The notes: generated by a model not told the origin, from the letters alone. Positions 17,877 to 27,625 are shown, numbered from the stretch's first letter. The stretch is DNA of 64,000 bases from Fulvitalea axinellae (GCF_036492835.1 NZ_AP025314.1:1736001-1800000); one strand, 5' to 3'. Made by a program: numbers and translations.

Positions 17877-19877
17877 TTATCTGTATGGGATAATTTCCGG
17901 TTGCCTAATGTTGTGATCTGCAGCCTCATATATCCTTCTTTGGGCAGAAGGAGTGTCGAAAGCTGCTCCGTTTTTAGGTAGAAGCGGGTAGTAGCCTATG
18001 CGGAACTGAAGGGTTTTGAACACCAAATGATCATTTCTGGCGCGGATTCCTAGACCGAAGCCAAAGTAAGGGTCACCTTTGAATACGCTTTTGGTGTTAG
18101 GCGCAATCCAACCTGCGTCTGCGAAGGTAAAGTAGGCTATCCTGAAACCGAAGGGAGCGAAGTCCGTCACTTTTGCCGTTTCCATACTTAGCGTGAGGCG
18201 CTGGTCTCCGATTAGCTCTCGGTTATTGTCGCCGGGAAATCCGTGATTCTCTTCCAGGCTAAGGAAGTCCTCGCTTTTGCGGTTAATTCCAAGAGTGTAG
18301 TCCAAGTTCACGAATTGGCGTATGCGTAGCCTCTCACGACGAAACAGGTTGCTCATATAAGAGAAACCCACATTAACAACAGCGTCCTCAATGTCACTTT
18401 TATTTAAAAATCCACCAGTATTGAATCGTGACTGGATGTAGCCGAATCTGGAGGAGTACCCGCTGTGCAGTAAATTAAGTCCGATATAATCCCGTGAGTA
18501 ATTATCTGCGAATTCGTGGCCTACTATAAGATGGATTTTATGTCCTAAAGGAATGTCTTCGTTTCGGCCAAAGCCATAAATAAACCGGTCGTTTACGAAT
18601 GTTCGGGAAGATAATCCGATTCCTCCCAATACAAGGGTTCTATCCTGGAACGGTGTGTGAGTGCTTTCCGGAATAGGGGACTCCTCCGGTTTGTCCGTAA
18701 ATTTGGTTTGATAAAGGCGTGCGGAAAGCGAGATGCGTTTGTGGCCAAGATTTTTTCCGGGCAGAGGCATCTGATGACTGATCCAATAATCTTGATCTGT
18801 ATAAGAAAAGAAAATCGTTTTGTCATCGGTTTGTTCCAATGCGTAGGCCCTGCTGATATCTTGCGCCCTTGCCGTATGGAGCCCCACCTGAATTGCGCCA
18901 GCAAACCGGGTCTCGTCCGTCATGAAGTCTTTGGTTAGGCGAATGCTCTTGTTCTGGCCTCGGTACGTGTCCTGATAGATAAGTTCGGTATCAATAAAGC
19001 TGGCGAAGATGTTCGGGATAAAATACGAAGCCTCGACACCTGTACTGTTGTCCTCGGAAAATCGGAAAAGCAGGTCGGCGCTAAGGGAATGGCCAAGCCC
19101 GAAGATATTTTTGTTCGTTATGCCAGTCCGGAGTCTGTTTAGGCTATAAAACCTCACACGACCAGTATAAGGGAAGTTGTCTTGTGTGACGACAACCAAA
19201 TCCACAGAATCAGAGGAATCGGAAGTGTGGGTGTATATTTTTGTGTCATTTATAAATCTCCGGTTCCTTATGATCCTTTCCGTTTCCGCAAGTTGAAGGG
19301 CGCTTACGCTGTCCCCTTCGGTGAAAAGAAGGTTTTTTCTGATTGCCTTATTGACGGTGTTCATATGGAGGCCATTGACTAGCTTCAGCCATTTTCCCTC
19401 ACTAACCTTGGTAGTGTCATCTACGTTCGCTCCGAATACGGGCATTCGTTTGATGGTGATGGAGCGAATTCCCTTGCCTTCGTGTTCCCTGAATTCCAGA
19501 TCATTTTCTAGTGGAGGAATACTCGTGTCCGAGAGCTTGGGGTGTGAGACCAGCCAGTCATAGAGCTGTCGGGTTACGAAACTTTTTTTGCAGGCTTCGT
19601 CGAGCTTGGAGAAAAATCCGCGGGCTTTGCTGTCGTAATTGGTGGAGACGTAATACCGGGTATTTTCTCTTATAAGTAAGGTTGTGTCTTTGGTGATTTG
19701 AATGGTGGAGTCGCCAAGTATTAAAAGGGAGTTTGCCGCAATTTTTACGGTATCGGTCTTGGCCGGTTTTCTGATGATCGCTTGAGGAAAGGCTTGGCAC
19801 TCCAAGGCTATAACCAAGAGCCATGTCAAGGCGATTGGTAACGCTTGTTTTATCGGTGTGCTGGATCTTTTCTGCAA
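17877..19877 (-). CDS. Omp85/BamA-superfamily outer membrane protein
   Basis: A 666-residue outer membrane protein. It has an N-terminal signal (hydrophobic ALPIALTWLLVIAL), a region with POTRA-like features around 165-235 (LFTEGDSVSALQLAETERI, IRNRRFINDTKIY, then DSVDLVVVTQD), and a C-terminal beta-barrel of about 400 residues rich in alternating aromatic strands. The barrel ends in a region (FGFGLGIRARNDHLVFKTL) typical of BamA/TamA-like barrels. Shorter than BamA, it carries one or two POTRA repeats rather than five. It may insert or export outer membrane proteins or lipids, but the partner is unknown. The last residue is Arg, not the usual Phe. Confidence 0.75.
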   Translation of the reverse strand: MQKRSSTPIKQALPIALTWLLVIALECQAFPQAIIRKPAKTDTVKIAANSLLILGDSTIQITKDTTLLIRENTRYYVSTNYDSKARGFFSKLDEACKKSFVTRQLYDWLVSHPKLSDTSIPPLENDLEFREHEGKGIRSITIKRMPVFGANVDDTTKVSEGKWLKLVNGLHMNTVNKAIRKNLLFTEGDSVSALQLAETERIIRNRRFINDTKIYTHTSDSSDSVDLVVVTQDNFPYTGRVRFYSLNRLRTGITNKNIFGLGHSLSADLLFRFSEDNSTGVEASYFIPNIFASFIDTELIYQDTYRGQNKSIRLTKDFMTDETRFAGAIQVGLHTARAQDISRAYALEQTDDKTIFFSYTDQDYWISHQMPLPGKNLGHKRISLSARLYQTKFTDKPEESPIPESTHTPFQDRTLVLGGIGLSSRTFVNDRFIYGFGRNEDIPLGHKIHLIVGHEFADNYSRDYIGLNLLHSGYSSRFGYIQSRFNTGGFLNKSDIEDAVVNVGFSYMSNLFRRERLRIRQFVNLDYTLGINRKSEDFLSLEENHGFPGDNNRELIGDQRLTLSMETAKVTDFAPFGFRIAYFTFADAGWIAPNTKSVFKGDPYFGFGLGIRARNDHLVFKTLQFRIGYYPLLPKNGAAFDTPSAQRRIYEAADHNIRQPEIIPYR

Positions 19878-20098
19878 AGGGCCTTTTTTTGTTTATATAG
19901 AATGTGTTGAGTCGCTGATAAATTGGCTAAAAGTGACTCTCAAGTTTTTTCAGTTGGTGTTCCGGGTTTCTTTGTCTGAATTTATATTTTTACAAAATGT
20001 CGGGAAGAGTAACTCTTTCATAATGGGAGGATCCTGATATCTTTAACGAAGAAAGCGTCTGAAGATTACATATAGTGTAATGTATATAAAAAGTAATC

Positions 20099-21268
20099 AT
20101 GAAATATTGTTTTGATAAAATATATCGGCGGGATAGGACTAATTCCGTAAAATATGATTTGAGATCCAAGTTTTTTGGCGATTCGGAAGTGCTGCCCTTG
20201 TGGGTGGCGGATATGGATTTCAGAGTGGCCGAAGAAATTAGGTTGGCAATTGCGGATAGGGCCGCCGATCCGGTTTATGGTTACACTTTCTGGGGTTCGG
20301 AAGGGAAAAAAGCCTTTGTGGATTGGGTAGGGAAACGTCATGGCTGGGCTGTGAGCGAAAACCATTTGTCGTTTAGTCCTGGCGTTGTCCCGGCGCTATC
20401 GTTTCTCATGTCCGCTTTGACTGAAGAAGGAGACAAGGTGCTGATCCAACCTCCGGTTTACCATCCTTTTAAAGAGGTTGTGGGCACCAATGGCCGGGCT
20501 TTGGTGAACAACCCTCTCGTTTTGAGGGATGGGCGTTATTATATGGATTTCGACGGGCTTGAGTCTGAATTTGCCGACGGCGTCCGGATGATGTTTCTCT
20601 GTAATCCCCATAATCCGTCAGGAAGGATGTGGGAAGCGGCTGAACTGGCAAAAGTCGCTGATTTGGCGAAAAAGTATGGAGTGATCGTGGTTTCTGACGA
20701 AATCCACTCAGATTTGGCGTTGAAAGGCAGGAAGCATATTCCTTATTTGTCTGTGGCTGACGAGGGAATTGTGTGTATGGCTCCGAGTAAGACTTTTAAC
20801 TTGGCTGGCTTGTCTTCTTCTGTGTTGGTTATTCCGGATGCGCAACAGAAATTACTTTTTGAGAAAGAATTGCGAAAGTTCCATATTTCAGGTAATCTTT
20901 TCGGCTTTGAGGCAATGGACGCCGCTTATAAACACGGCGAGTCTTGGTTGGCCCAGGTGTTGGAATATATAGAAGGGAATGTCGAATTCATGGCGGAATA
21001 TATTTCCGAATATATGCCGGCTATAAAGATGATGGAGCCAGAGGCCTCTTATCTTGTTTGGTTGGATTGTACGGGGCTAGGGCTTGACGCCGTCGCATTG
21101 AATGACCTGATCGTAAAAGATGCCCGTTTGGGACTTAACGACGGGAGAATGTTTGGTGCGGGCGGAAAAGGTTATCAAAGAGTCAATGTCGCCTGTCCTC
21201 GGGCGGTTGTGGTTCAGGCTATGGATAGGTTGTACAAGGCTCTGGAGGCTAAAGGCCTATTGTCTTGA
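20099..21268 (+). CDS. MalY/PatB-type PLP-dependent aminotransferase / C-S lyase
   Basis: A 389-residue fold-type I PLP enzyme. The N-terminal DKIYRRDRTNSVKYD and LPLWVADMDF are the MalY/PatB signature (cystathionine beta-lyase-like). CNPHNPSG, VVSDEIHSDL and the Schiff-base Lys K231 in APSKTFNLAGL complete the active site. These enzymes cleave cystathionine or other cysteine S-conjugates to a thiol, pyruvate and ammonia; some have aminotransferase activity. Length is typical. It converges on the lysozyme-like gene with only 4 nt between the stops and no terminator. Confidence 0.9.
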   Translation: MKYCFDKIYRRDRTNSVKYDLRSKFFGDSEVLPLWVADMDFRVAEEIRLAIADRAADPVYGYTFWGSEGKKAFVDWVGKRHGWAVSENHLSFSPGVVPALSFLMSALTEEGDKVLIQPPVYHPFKEVVGTNGRALVNNPLVLRDGRYYMDFDGLESEFADGVRMMFLCNPHNPSGRMWEAAELAKVADLAKKYGVIVVSDEIHSDLALKGRKHIPYLSVADEGIVCMAPSKTFNLAGLSSSVLVIPDAQQKLLFEKELRKFHISGNLFGFEAMDAAYKHGESWLAQVLEYIEGNVEFMAEYISEYMPAIKMMEPEASYLVWLDCTGLGLDAVALNDLIVKDARLGLNDGRMFGAGGKGYQRVNVACPRAVVVQAMDRLYKALEAKGLLS

Positions 21269-21272
21269 GAGG

Positions 21273-21935
21273 CTAGATTTTCGCCTCGAAACTATATTTT
21301 GGGAAAAGGCCGGCGCTTTCAGTGAGTCGGCCTTTTCTGCTTGCCTCGATGTCAAGGTTGAATCCGGAGAATTTTACCAGATATTCTTTCAAGCTTGTGC
21401 CGTAAGCGTCTTTCGGCTCAATTTTTCCGCGTGAGTTGAACCAGTCTTTGACGGATTGTGATCCGACCAAATGGGCCGCCGCCAATATGCCGCTTTCGGT
21501 AATGTGAACACCGGCGATTTTCCGGCCCGAAAACACTCTGATGTAGTTTCTCAAACGGAATTTGTTGATCATGCAATAGCGAAGGAACGCTTCGTCTTGC
21601 GTAGACGGATCCGTCAGAAACGCTTTTTTGTTTGTTTGGTATTTTTGAAGCCCTAAATCCTTGAGGGCCGTTCTGCCAAACTGGTAGGCGCCAAGATAGC
21701 CGTGACTGTTCGTGATGCCGTAACGGTCGCTAGATTCTCTGAAACGAATCGCTTCGCTGAACTTTTTGAAGCCGTTGTGGTTGTTCCATATTGAAACGCC
21801 TCCTGCTATATCCTCATATTCTTCGAGGGTAGCGGGATCTTCCTCAATAGGAGATTCTGTTGCTTTCACGGGATCGTCCGTCACTTGTGCGACGTTGATG
21901 AAAAACACGCCTATAAAACTGATGAATGCTTTCAT
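21273..21935 (-). CDS. Exported lysozyme-like (transglycosylase-fold) protein
   Basis: A 220-residue protein with an N-terminal hydrophobic leader (MKAFISFIGVFFINVAQV), an acidic linker, and a domain with FRESSDRYGITNSHGYLG followed by YQFGRTALKDLG. The ESSxxY...GxYQF pattern is that of lysozyme-like/SLT-fold domains, with E67 the probable catalytic acid. It probably acts on peptidoglycan in the periplasm. The motif 'AAAHLVGSQSVKDWF' further fits the fold. No carbohydrate-binding module is seen. Exact activity is not proven from sequence. Confidence 0.65.
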   Translation of the reverse strand: MKAFISFIGVFFINVAQVTDDPVKATESPIEEDPATLEEYEDIAGGVSIWNNHNGFKKFSEAIRFRESSDRYGITNSHGYLGAYQFGRTALKDLGLQKYQTNKKAFLTDPSTQDEAFLRYCMINKFRLRNYIRVFSGRKIAGVHITESGILAAAHLVGSQSVKDWFNSRGKIEPKDAYGTSLKEYLVKFSGFNLDIEASRKGRLTESAGLFPKYSFEAKI

Positions 21936-22206
21936 AATTTACTTTGTCCTTAGCCCAACATTGGATCAAGCAAAAAGGAAGCCGCAAAGCTATGCTTATT
22001 TTTCTTATACGCAAATATAATTTAAATGGTTTTAAATTTACTTTTAATTATTTTAAGTGTAAAAAACTGATCAAAAGTTTCGGTTATTTCAAAAAATAAG
22101 ATATTTTGATAGGTTAAACGCAATACGTTCGGGCTTTAATTGCGTTTAATTGGTATTCTCATAACGGCTCAATTCTCGATTTATTTCACAAAATCGGTCG
22201 AAATAA

Positions 22207-24171
22207 TTATTTTTTTGATTCAATTAATTCAATTGACTTCCCTCCAAATGTCTTCATCCAGTGTTTTTTCGGGGAAAAAGAAGCCGTTTTTGGCTTAAAG
22301 TCATTGATGATCCATGTTCCGTCTAAAGATTGGACGCTCGTTTCCGGTTCTTCTGGTTTTTTTAAGAATAGATTAAAGTCGATGTGCTTTTCGCAAATGT
22401 CGAGAATCGCCGGTGTTGGATTGTCGATTATTCCAAATGTGTTTCCGTTGACCGTATATAATCTCACTCCCTTTAATGTCATGCTGGGAGTTTGTTTTTC
22501 GGATAATCCGATTCTGGTGTTCGCTATATAATAAGGAAAGCTTGCCGTGTCTGGAATTGTAGTATGCAGATTGATAAAAGCTCTAGCCCTTTCGGAGATA
22601 AGGTCGAGTGTTGGCCCATATTTGGTTTTGTAAACGACAAGTTTGTCGGGTTTTATAGGTTGGATGCCCCGAACAGTTAATGCTACTGCCGACATTAATG
22701 GAATTAGTGCCCATCGAAACTTTCGGAAACGTTGAGGGAAGGCTAGGGCCATGATTGTAATTGACAATGTTGAAATGAGCTCAATAATACCAAAGCCCCG
22801 TAGTTGAATTGTGGAGGCTGGCAATTGGTTGATGAATACGAGAATATGTCGGCATATATTGAGTAATTGTTCAATACACCAAGTGAATGGGGTGGATAGC
22901 CACGAGAATTCTTGAATGAAAATATAAACACTGCTCAAGATTGTGCAGACGCTGATAATCGGAACGGCAAGAAGATTTGATAAAAGAAAATATGTTGGGA
23001 AAGTTCCAAAGTGGAAAAGAATGAGGGGAAGTGTGGCGATTTGGGCGGCGGTAGATACGCATAGGGCTTGCCAGATTTTTCGAGGCAGATATTTTTTAGG
23101 ATTGAAAATGGAGGAAAGTGCTGGGTAGATGGTAAGAATACCTGCTATGGCGAGAAAAGAAAGTTGGAAGCCAAGATCGTAAAGCCATAGCGGATTGATG
23201 AAGAGCATTATTAGAGCGGTACCGCAGAGCGTGTTGAGCGGAACGGAATCTCGGTGTAGATAATCGCCTATAGCCAAAAGCCCGAACATGACGGAAGCCC
23301 GAGCGGCAGAGGCGGGCATGCCTGTAAGCAGGCAAAAGGAAAGTAAGGAAAGAAGAACCACGAACAGGAACATGAGTCGGTATTTGGGCTGTTTGCGCCA
23401 AGAGCGAAAAAGAAAAAGCAATGCCCCGTAAATTATGCCGACATGAAGACCTGATACGGCAAGTAAATGTGCCGTGCCAGCTGAAGAAAACAGTTTGCGG
23501 GTGTCTTTCGACAGTTCGGATTTCTTCCCAAGTAGTAATGCGTGAACTATAGCCCCATTTTCCGCGGAAAATGATTTGTGGATATTCTCGGAAGTGTTGT
23601 GTCTGATTTTGTCGAAAATCGAAGTTAAACCGAATTCGGGAGGTGATGTGCTGTAGGAGCCTTTGGTTAAGTAGACTGAATGGAAAACCCCTTTGCGGTT
23701 CATAAAAGCTTTGAAGTCGAAAGCGCCAGGATTGGAAGGTGGGCGTAGTGGTGTAGGTGTCGCTTTGGTATAGATTAGACTGCCTGGCTGTATTTTCTCG
23801 GAAATGATGCTTTTGCCGAAGCAAACGCAGTTTAGTCGGGTGTTGTCGTTTTGGAAAGCGACGATCAGATATTTCCCTTTGTTTTGGGTGACTTTCCCTT
23901 TTAGGTAGTTGCCTTGAGGAATTGTGGAGTGTTCTCTTGTTTGTTTCTCAGTACGGAGGGCGTAGATGGCGAAAACCCCGACAGCGGTAAAGAAAATGGC
24001 AAGCGGTTTTCGGAATTTCCGAAGCGCTCCGATGCCGTAAGTTATTGTAAGAAGCGCTAAGAAAATAACGGAGACGGTTGGATAGCTGAATTTGGGTAAT
24101 GCGCTGGCGCAAGAAATTGCCAGAACAGCGAATAATAAAAGAAAAGATAAAGGATGCTTTCCGAACGTCAT
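22207..24171 (-). CDS. ComEC/Rec2 family DNA-uptake channel, no metallo-hydrolase domain
   Basis: A 654-residue polytopic membrane protein. The N-terminal part has membrane helices and the DUF4131/OB-like segment (about 25-190). The Competence domain follows (about 210-500), with HLLAVSGLHVGIIYG, GMPASAARASVMF and YDLGFQLSFLAIAGI. It should form the inner-membrane channel for single-stranded DNA during natural transformation. The C-terminal beta-lactamase-like nuclease domain of B. subtilis ComEC is absent; only about 120 residues follow, as in many Bacteroidota homologues. A GNAT gene lies 29 nt upstream on the same strand. Confidence 0.88.
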   Translation of the reverse strand: MTFGKHPLSFLLLFAVLAISCASALPKFSYPTVSVIFLALLTITYGIGALRKFRKPLAIFFTAVGVFAIYALRTEKQTREHSTIPQGNYLKGKVTQNKGKYLIVAFQNDNTRLNCVCFGKSIISEKIQPGSLIYTKATPTPLRPPSNPGAFDFKAFMNRKGVFHSVYLTKGSYSTSPPEFGLTSIFDKIRHNTSENIHKSFSAENGAIVHALLLGKKSELSKDTRKLFSSAGTAHLLAVSGLHVGIIYGALLFLFRSWRKQPKYRLMFLFVVLLSLLSFCLLTGMPASAARASVMFGLLAIGDYLHRDSVPLNTLCGTALIMLFINPLWLYDLGFQLSFLAIAGILTIYPALSSIFNPKKYLPRKIWQALCVSTAAQIATLPLILFHFGTFPTYFLLSNLLAVPIISVCTILSSVYIFIQEFSWLSTPFTWCIEQLLNICRHILVFINQLPASTIQLRGFGIIELISTLSITIMALAFPQRFRKFRWALIPLMSAVALTVRGIQPIKPDKLVVYKTKYGPTLDLISERARAFINLHTTIPDTASFPYYIANTRIGLSEKQTPSMTLKGVRLYTVNGNTFGIIDNPTPAILDICEKHIDFNLFLKKPEEPETSVQSLDGTWIINDFKPKTASFSPKKHWMKTFGGKSIELIESKK

Positions 24172-24200
24172 GGAATGGGGTGTTCAGAAAGCGTTCCGGT

Positions 24201-24629
24201 TTATTCGGATTTTATCATGGGGATGAAATATTGGTCTTCGTCCAAGAAGGGATCTCCGTTTTTTGTGAAGCCGAATTTCTGGTAAACAAAGACGGACTCT
24301 GGGCGACAGGCCAACACTATTGGGAAACCGGAAGTGTGCGGATTGGATCGGATATCTTCCAATACGGCCTTTACCAGCGCCGTCCCGACTCCTTTGGTTC
24401 TGTATTCTTTCAGTACGGCGAATTTTTCCAAATGGATTTGGTCGTCTACAAAGCGCCAACGGGCGGTTCCGCATGCTGTTTCTTGGCTGTCATAGGCTAT
24501 AAAGTGTACCGAGGCTAAATCAAAGGCTTCGTTGGCCAGTGATTGGTCATCGGCCAAAAACACCGAATTTCGAATTGTCATCGATTCCGCCATTTCGGGG
24601 TCGGACATTACCTTTTTTACCGTTACCAT
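24201..24629 (-). CDS. GNAT family N-acetyltransferase
   Basis: A 142-residue GNAT acyltransferase. The acetyl-CoA pyrophosphate loop is in EYRTKGVGTALVKAVLE (motif A, R/Q-x-x-G-x-G/A). It is preceded by the beta4 strand LEKFAVLKEY and followed by the C-terminal VFVYQKFGFTKNGDPF. The pattern is closest to ElaA/YjcF-like members, with predicted small-molecule or protein amine acetylation; substrate unknown. It precedes comEC by 29 nt and is probably co-transcribed. Confidence 0.85.
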   Translation of the reverse strand: MVTVKKVMSDPEMAESMTIRNSVFLADDQSLANEAFDLASVHFIAYDSQETACGTARWRFVDDQIHLEKFAVLKEYRTKGVGTALVKAVLEDIRSNPHTSGFPIVLACRPESVFVYQKFGFTKNGDPFLDEDQYFIPMIKSE

Positions 24630-25067
24630 ACCGTGAGATCTCGTAGATGTTTGAATTGTCGAATAGTTCTAAACGCATTAAAAATAGTACATGGAAATAG
24701 GGTGCCTTTGAGAGAGTGTGGCTACTTTCGAACCCTTTTTTCGTTTGTTTGGAACGAATAATAGCAAAGCTGTTGAATAAATAAAAATGGACGGTCGGTT
24801 TTCGTAGGGAGAAACCGAAAAGAAGCCCGAAATTTTCTTTTACTCTAAACTTTGACCCGCCTGAAAGTGTCGTTACATAAGAACTAGTCGATTTCTTCGC
24901 TAAAATGTGTTTTGTATTATTTTACATTAATTAAAGCATGAGGAGGCGTGGTTATATAGATGAAATGGAAGAGAAAGAGTGTGGAACTTTTTCTCTTTGA
25001 CGTGCGTAAACGATGTTTTCGGGCGTTTTTATTAGAAGCGTTTGGTTATATACTAATTGTTGTTGAT
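24630..25067. other. Intergenic region upstream of the LpoB-like gene
   Basis: About 440 bp, AT-rich. It holds a small stem (CGGTTT/AAACCG near 24795-24820) and a GAGGAGG at about 24940 in front of an ATG at 24960, whose frame runs into the lipoprotein gene. I judge the 36-residue extension non-genuine because it would bury the signal peptide. Confidence 0.4.
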
Positions 25068-25658
25068 ATGAAAAGCAGAGTGATCAGAAGTTTGGTTTTT
25101 GTGTTGTTGGTGGTAGCGGTGTCTTCCTGTTCACGACATACTGTTACAAGGGTAAGTCCGGACCAACAGATTGACTTAAGTGGCCGTTGGAACGACAGCG
25201 ATGACAGGAAAGTGGCCGAAAGTATGATTGCCGATGTGATGAACAGGCCGTGGGTAACCAACTTTGAGAGTGTCCACAAGCGGAAACCGGTAGTGATAGT
25301 TGGGTATGTGAAAAACAAGACCGATGAGCATATTAATCCAGATCCGTTCATTACGGCGATAGAGCAAGAGTTTATCAATTCCGGCCGAGTTAGGGTGGTT
25401 CAAAACAGCGAGTTCAGGGAAAAGTTACGGGAGGAAAGAGCGCAACAACAGGAGTTCGCCTCAAAAGAGACTGCCAAAAAGTGGGGCAGAGAGCTTGGCG
25501 CCGACTTTATGATGTTCGGAAAGATCTCTTCAGTGCTTGATGAGTATGGAAAAAGGAAAGTGAAAGCCTATACGGTGACTCTAGAATTGGATGATTTGGA
25601 GACAAATGAAAAGGTTTGGTTGAATAATAAGACAATCAAGAAATATATTACAGACTAA
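25068..25658 (+). CDS. LpoB-like penicillin-binding protein activator lipoprotein
   Basis: A 196-residue lipoprotein: signal peptide then lipobox VSSC (C21). The mature region RWNDSDDRKVAESMIADVM, VIVGYVKNKTDEHI, GRVRVVQNSEFREKLREER and KKWGRELGADFMMFGKISS matches the LpoB family (COG3417). In E. coli LpoB is an outer-membrane lipoprotein that activates PBP1b in the periplasm; here the partner is unknown. A terminator follows. The next gene on the same strand is a COG3014-type lipoprotein, the same partner pair found in several Proteobacteria. Confidence 0.85.
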   Translation: MKSRVIRSLVFVLLVVAVSSCSRHTVTRVSPDQQIDLSGRWNDSDDRKVAESMIADVMNRPWVTNFESVHKRKPVVIVGYVKNKTDEHINPDPFITAIEQEFINSGRVRVVQNSEFREKLREERAQQQEFASKETAKKWGRELGADFMMFGKISSVLDEYGKRKVKAYTVTLELDDLETNEKVWLNNKTIKKYITD

Positions 25659-25688
25659 TAACGATTTCTGTTATTAAGTTTTTTTGAA

Positions 25689-25720
25689 AGGGACAACGCC
25701 TCGAAACGTTGTCTCTTTTT
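25689..25720 (+). terminator. Terminator after the LpoB-like gene
   Basis: GACAACG/CGTTGTC stem, followed by TCTTTTTC. It precedes the COG3014 gene by about 38 nt, so that gene may depend on read-through or its own promoter. Confidence 0.75.
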
Positions 25721-25757
25721 CTGTTGTTTAAGCTGTGAGGATAAAGTGGAGGTTGAT

Positions 25758-27182
25758 ATGGTGAAGCTTATTGCGCGCTTTTTTGTCTGTGTGTTTTTGC
25801 TTACTTCTTGCCAGACATATTACACGAAGAATAAGAAATTCAATGACGAGTTTACCTCTGGACATTTGGAACAGGCGGAAAAGACTCTGGAAAAAAACAG
25901 CAAGGAAGGATCTGGCAAAGAGCGTTTCCTTTACTTCGTGAATCAGGGAGTCGTCTTGCAATTGCTTGGAAAATATGAAGAGAGCAATGTTTGGTTTGAG
26001 AAGGCTTATATATTCACGGAGGATTATCAAAAAAACTATGTTAATGAGGCTTTGACATTTTTGGTGAACCCGACAACGACGGTTTACCCGGCAGAGGACC
26101 ATGAACGGTTTTATGTGCTGTATTACAAAGCGGTGAACTACCTGAAGCTCGGAAGTCATGACGCCGCTTTGGTGGAATGTCGCAGGCTGAATAATTTGGT
26201 GAATCGGTTGTCGGACAAATACAAAAGCAAAAATAAGTTTAAGGCTGACGCATTCATACATAACCTGATCGGGTTGATCTACGATGCAGATGGGGATGTG
26301 AATAACGCTTTTATCGCTTATCGAAACGCTTTGAAAATCTATGATGGCTCATATACGGCTGATTTTGGGCTTGGAGCGCCCGAACAGCTGAAAAAAGACT
26401 TGTTGCGGACCGCTTATCTCAATGGTTTTGATGAAGAATTGAGAAAGTTTGAACATCAATTCGGAATGAAATACAAGCACACCCCGATGAACGGCCAAGG
26501 CGATGTAGTATTTTTGTGGGGGAACGGATTGGGCCCCGTCAAAGACGAATGGGGAATTAATTTTATCATCACCGAATCGTATCCCGGTGTTGTGGTTTTT
26601 CAAAATGTCCAGCAAGGTTTATCATTTCCTTTCCCGATTCCAGCCGGCGAGCGATCTGGCATAGAAGGGTTGAAAACCGTACGGGTTGTTTTTCCGAAAT
26701 ATGTTGAGCGTCCTGTTTATTTTGGCGGAGCCGAATTAGTGACGCAAGACGGACAGAGGGTTGCTCTGGAGAAGGTGGAGGATGTAAACGCTATATCTTT
26801 CAAAATCCTTAAGGAAAGAATGCTTTGGACATTCGGAAAAACACTGTTGAGAGTGGCTTTGAAGCAGGTGGCCGCTTATGAGTTGGGCAAAGAAAGCAAA
26901 GGTTTGGGCGTGGCTGCGCAGATATTGGGAGCGGTAAGCGAAAAAGCCGATACCCGAAATTGGCAGACTTTACCGCACAGTATTTATTATGCAAGGATCA
27001 GAATGCCAGAAGGTAAGAATGGAATGAGCTTGAATCTTTATCCTGAATCGGGAGGAACGGCTAAGCACGATATAAGTGTGGATATAAAAGCTGGCCAAAC
27101 CCAATTCAAAACTTTCTCTTCACTGGAGGTGAATCCGGCGTTTTATCAACAAGGGGACAACGGCTATAGGTACGGATATTAA
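25758..27182 (+). CDS. COG3014-family TPR lipoprotein
   Basis: A 474-residue lipoprotein: MVKLIARFF signal and lipobox LTSC (C18). TPR-like helical pairs fill about 30-235 (FLYFVNQGVVLQLLGKYEES, DAFIHNLIGLIYDADGDV). The C-terminal half is beta-rich and carries the COG3014-type stretch GDVVFLWGNGLGPVKDEW and PHSIYYARIRMPEG. Members of COG3014 are encoded beside LpoB-like lipoproteins in gamma-proteobacteria; their role is unproven. AGTGGAGG lies 5 nt before the ATG at 25758, which fixes the start. The last 4 bases overlap the convergent GNAT gene. Confidence 0.82.
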   Translation: MVKLIARFFVCVFLLTSCQTYYTKNKKFNDEFTSGHLEQAEKTLEKNSKEGSGKERFLYFVNQGVVLQLLGKYEESNVWFEKAYIFTEDYQKNYVNEALTFLVNPTTTVYPAEDHERFYVLYYKAVNYLKLGSHDAALVECRRLNNLVNRLSDKYKSKNKFKADAFIHNLIGLIYDADGDVNNAFIAYRNALKIYDGSYTADFGLGAPEQLKKDLLRTAYLNGFDEELRKFEHQFGMKYKHTPMNGQGDVVFLWGNGLGPVKDEWGINFIITESYPGVVVFQNVQQGLSFPFPIPAGERSGIEGLKTVRVVFPKYVERPVYFGGAELVTQDGQRVALEKVEDVNAISFKILKERMLWTFGKTLLRVALKQVAAYELGKESKGLGVAAQILGAVSEKADTRNWQTLPHSIYYARIRMPEGKNGMSLNLYPESGGTAKHDISVDIKAGQTQFKTFSSLEVNPAFYQQGDNGYRYGY

Positions 27183-27625
27183 TTCGTGGTTTGATTCTGT
27201 CGGACAAACATGTCAGGCTGGGGCGATGTTCGTTTTTCCGCTTTTCCGTCGGGAGAGATTTCGTAGCCTTTGTGGGTTAAGAATTCGCCGAGGTTTTTCT
27301 CCTGCGTTGCGAAAGAGAGACGAGTGCCGTTTTTCCAAGAGGCCCTTTCCGCTAAATAGAGAAGATAACCGCCTAGGCCTTGGTTTCGGTGGCTTTCCCT
27401 GACCCACATATCAAGGATTTCCAAAGAAGACTCAGAGCCTCTTACTTCGAGTCCGCCAAGGATAAGCGCATCTTCTTCTGGCGATTCTTTTACGACATAA
27501 AAGGAGCTGGGAGCTTTGTTGTCGGCAATCCAGTCTTGGCCGTGAATGTTTTTTTTGAATTCGGCATACTCTGGCGAAAGTTGCGCATAGGTATAAACGG
27601 AATAGAAAAAAGAGAAGAGTTTCAT
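27179..27625 (-). CDS. GNAT family N-acetyltransferase
   Basis: A protein of about 148 residues with a GNAT core: ILDMWVRESHRNQGLGGYLL (CoA-binding R/Q-x-x-G-x-G loop) and KNLGEFLTHKGYEISPDG near the C-terminus. Substrate unknown. The frame is open further upstream to 27682, but the ATG at 27625 (MKLFSFF) begins a more natural product. The gene overlaps the stop of the convergent COG3014 gene by 4 bp and has no terminator of its own. Confidence 0.75.
   Translation of the reverse strand: MKLFSFFYSVYTYAQLSPEYAEFKKNIHGQDWIADNKAPSSFYVVKESPEEDALILGGLEVRGSESSLEILDMWVRESHRNQGLGGYLLYLAERASWKNGTRLSFATQEKNLGEFLTHKGYEISPDGKAEKRTSPQPDMFVRQNQTTN

Noticed and set aside
24960..25067. Upstream ATG (GAGGAGG before it) for the LpoB-like gene
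   Set aside because: The extension would bury the lipoprotein signal; the ATG at 25068 begins a perfect lipobox leader.
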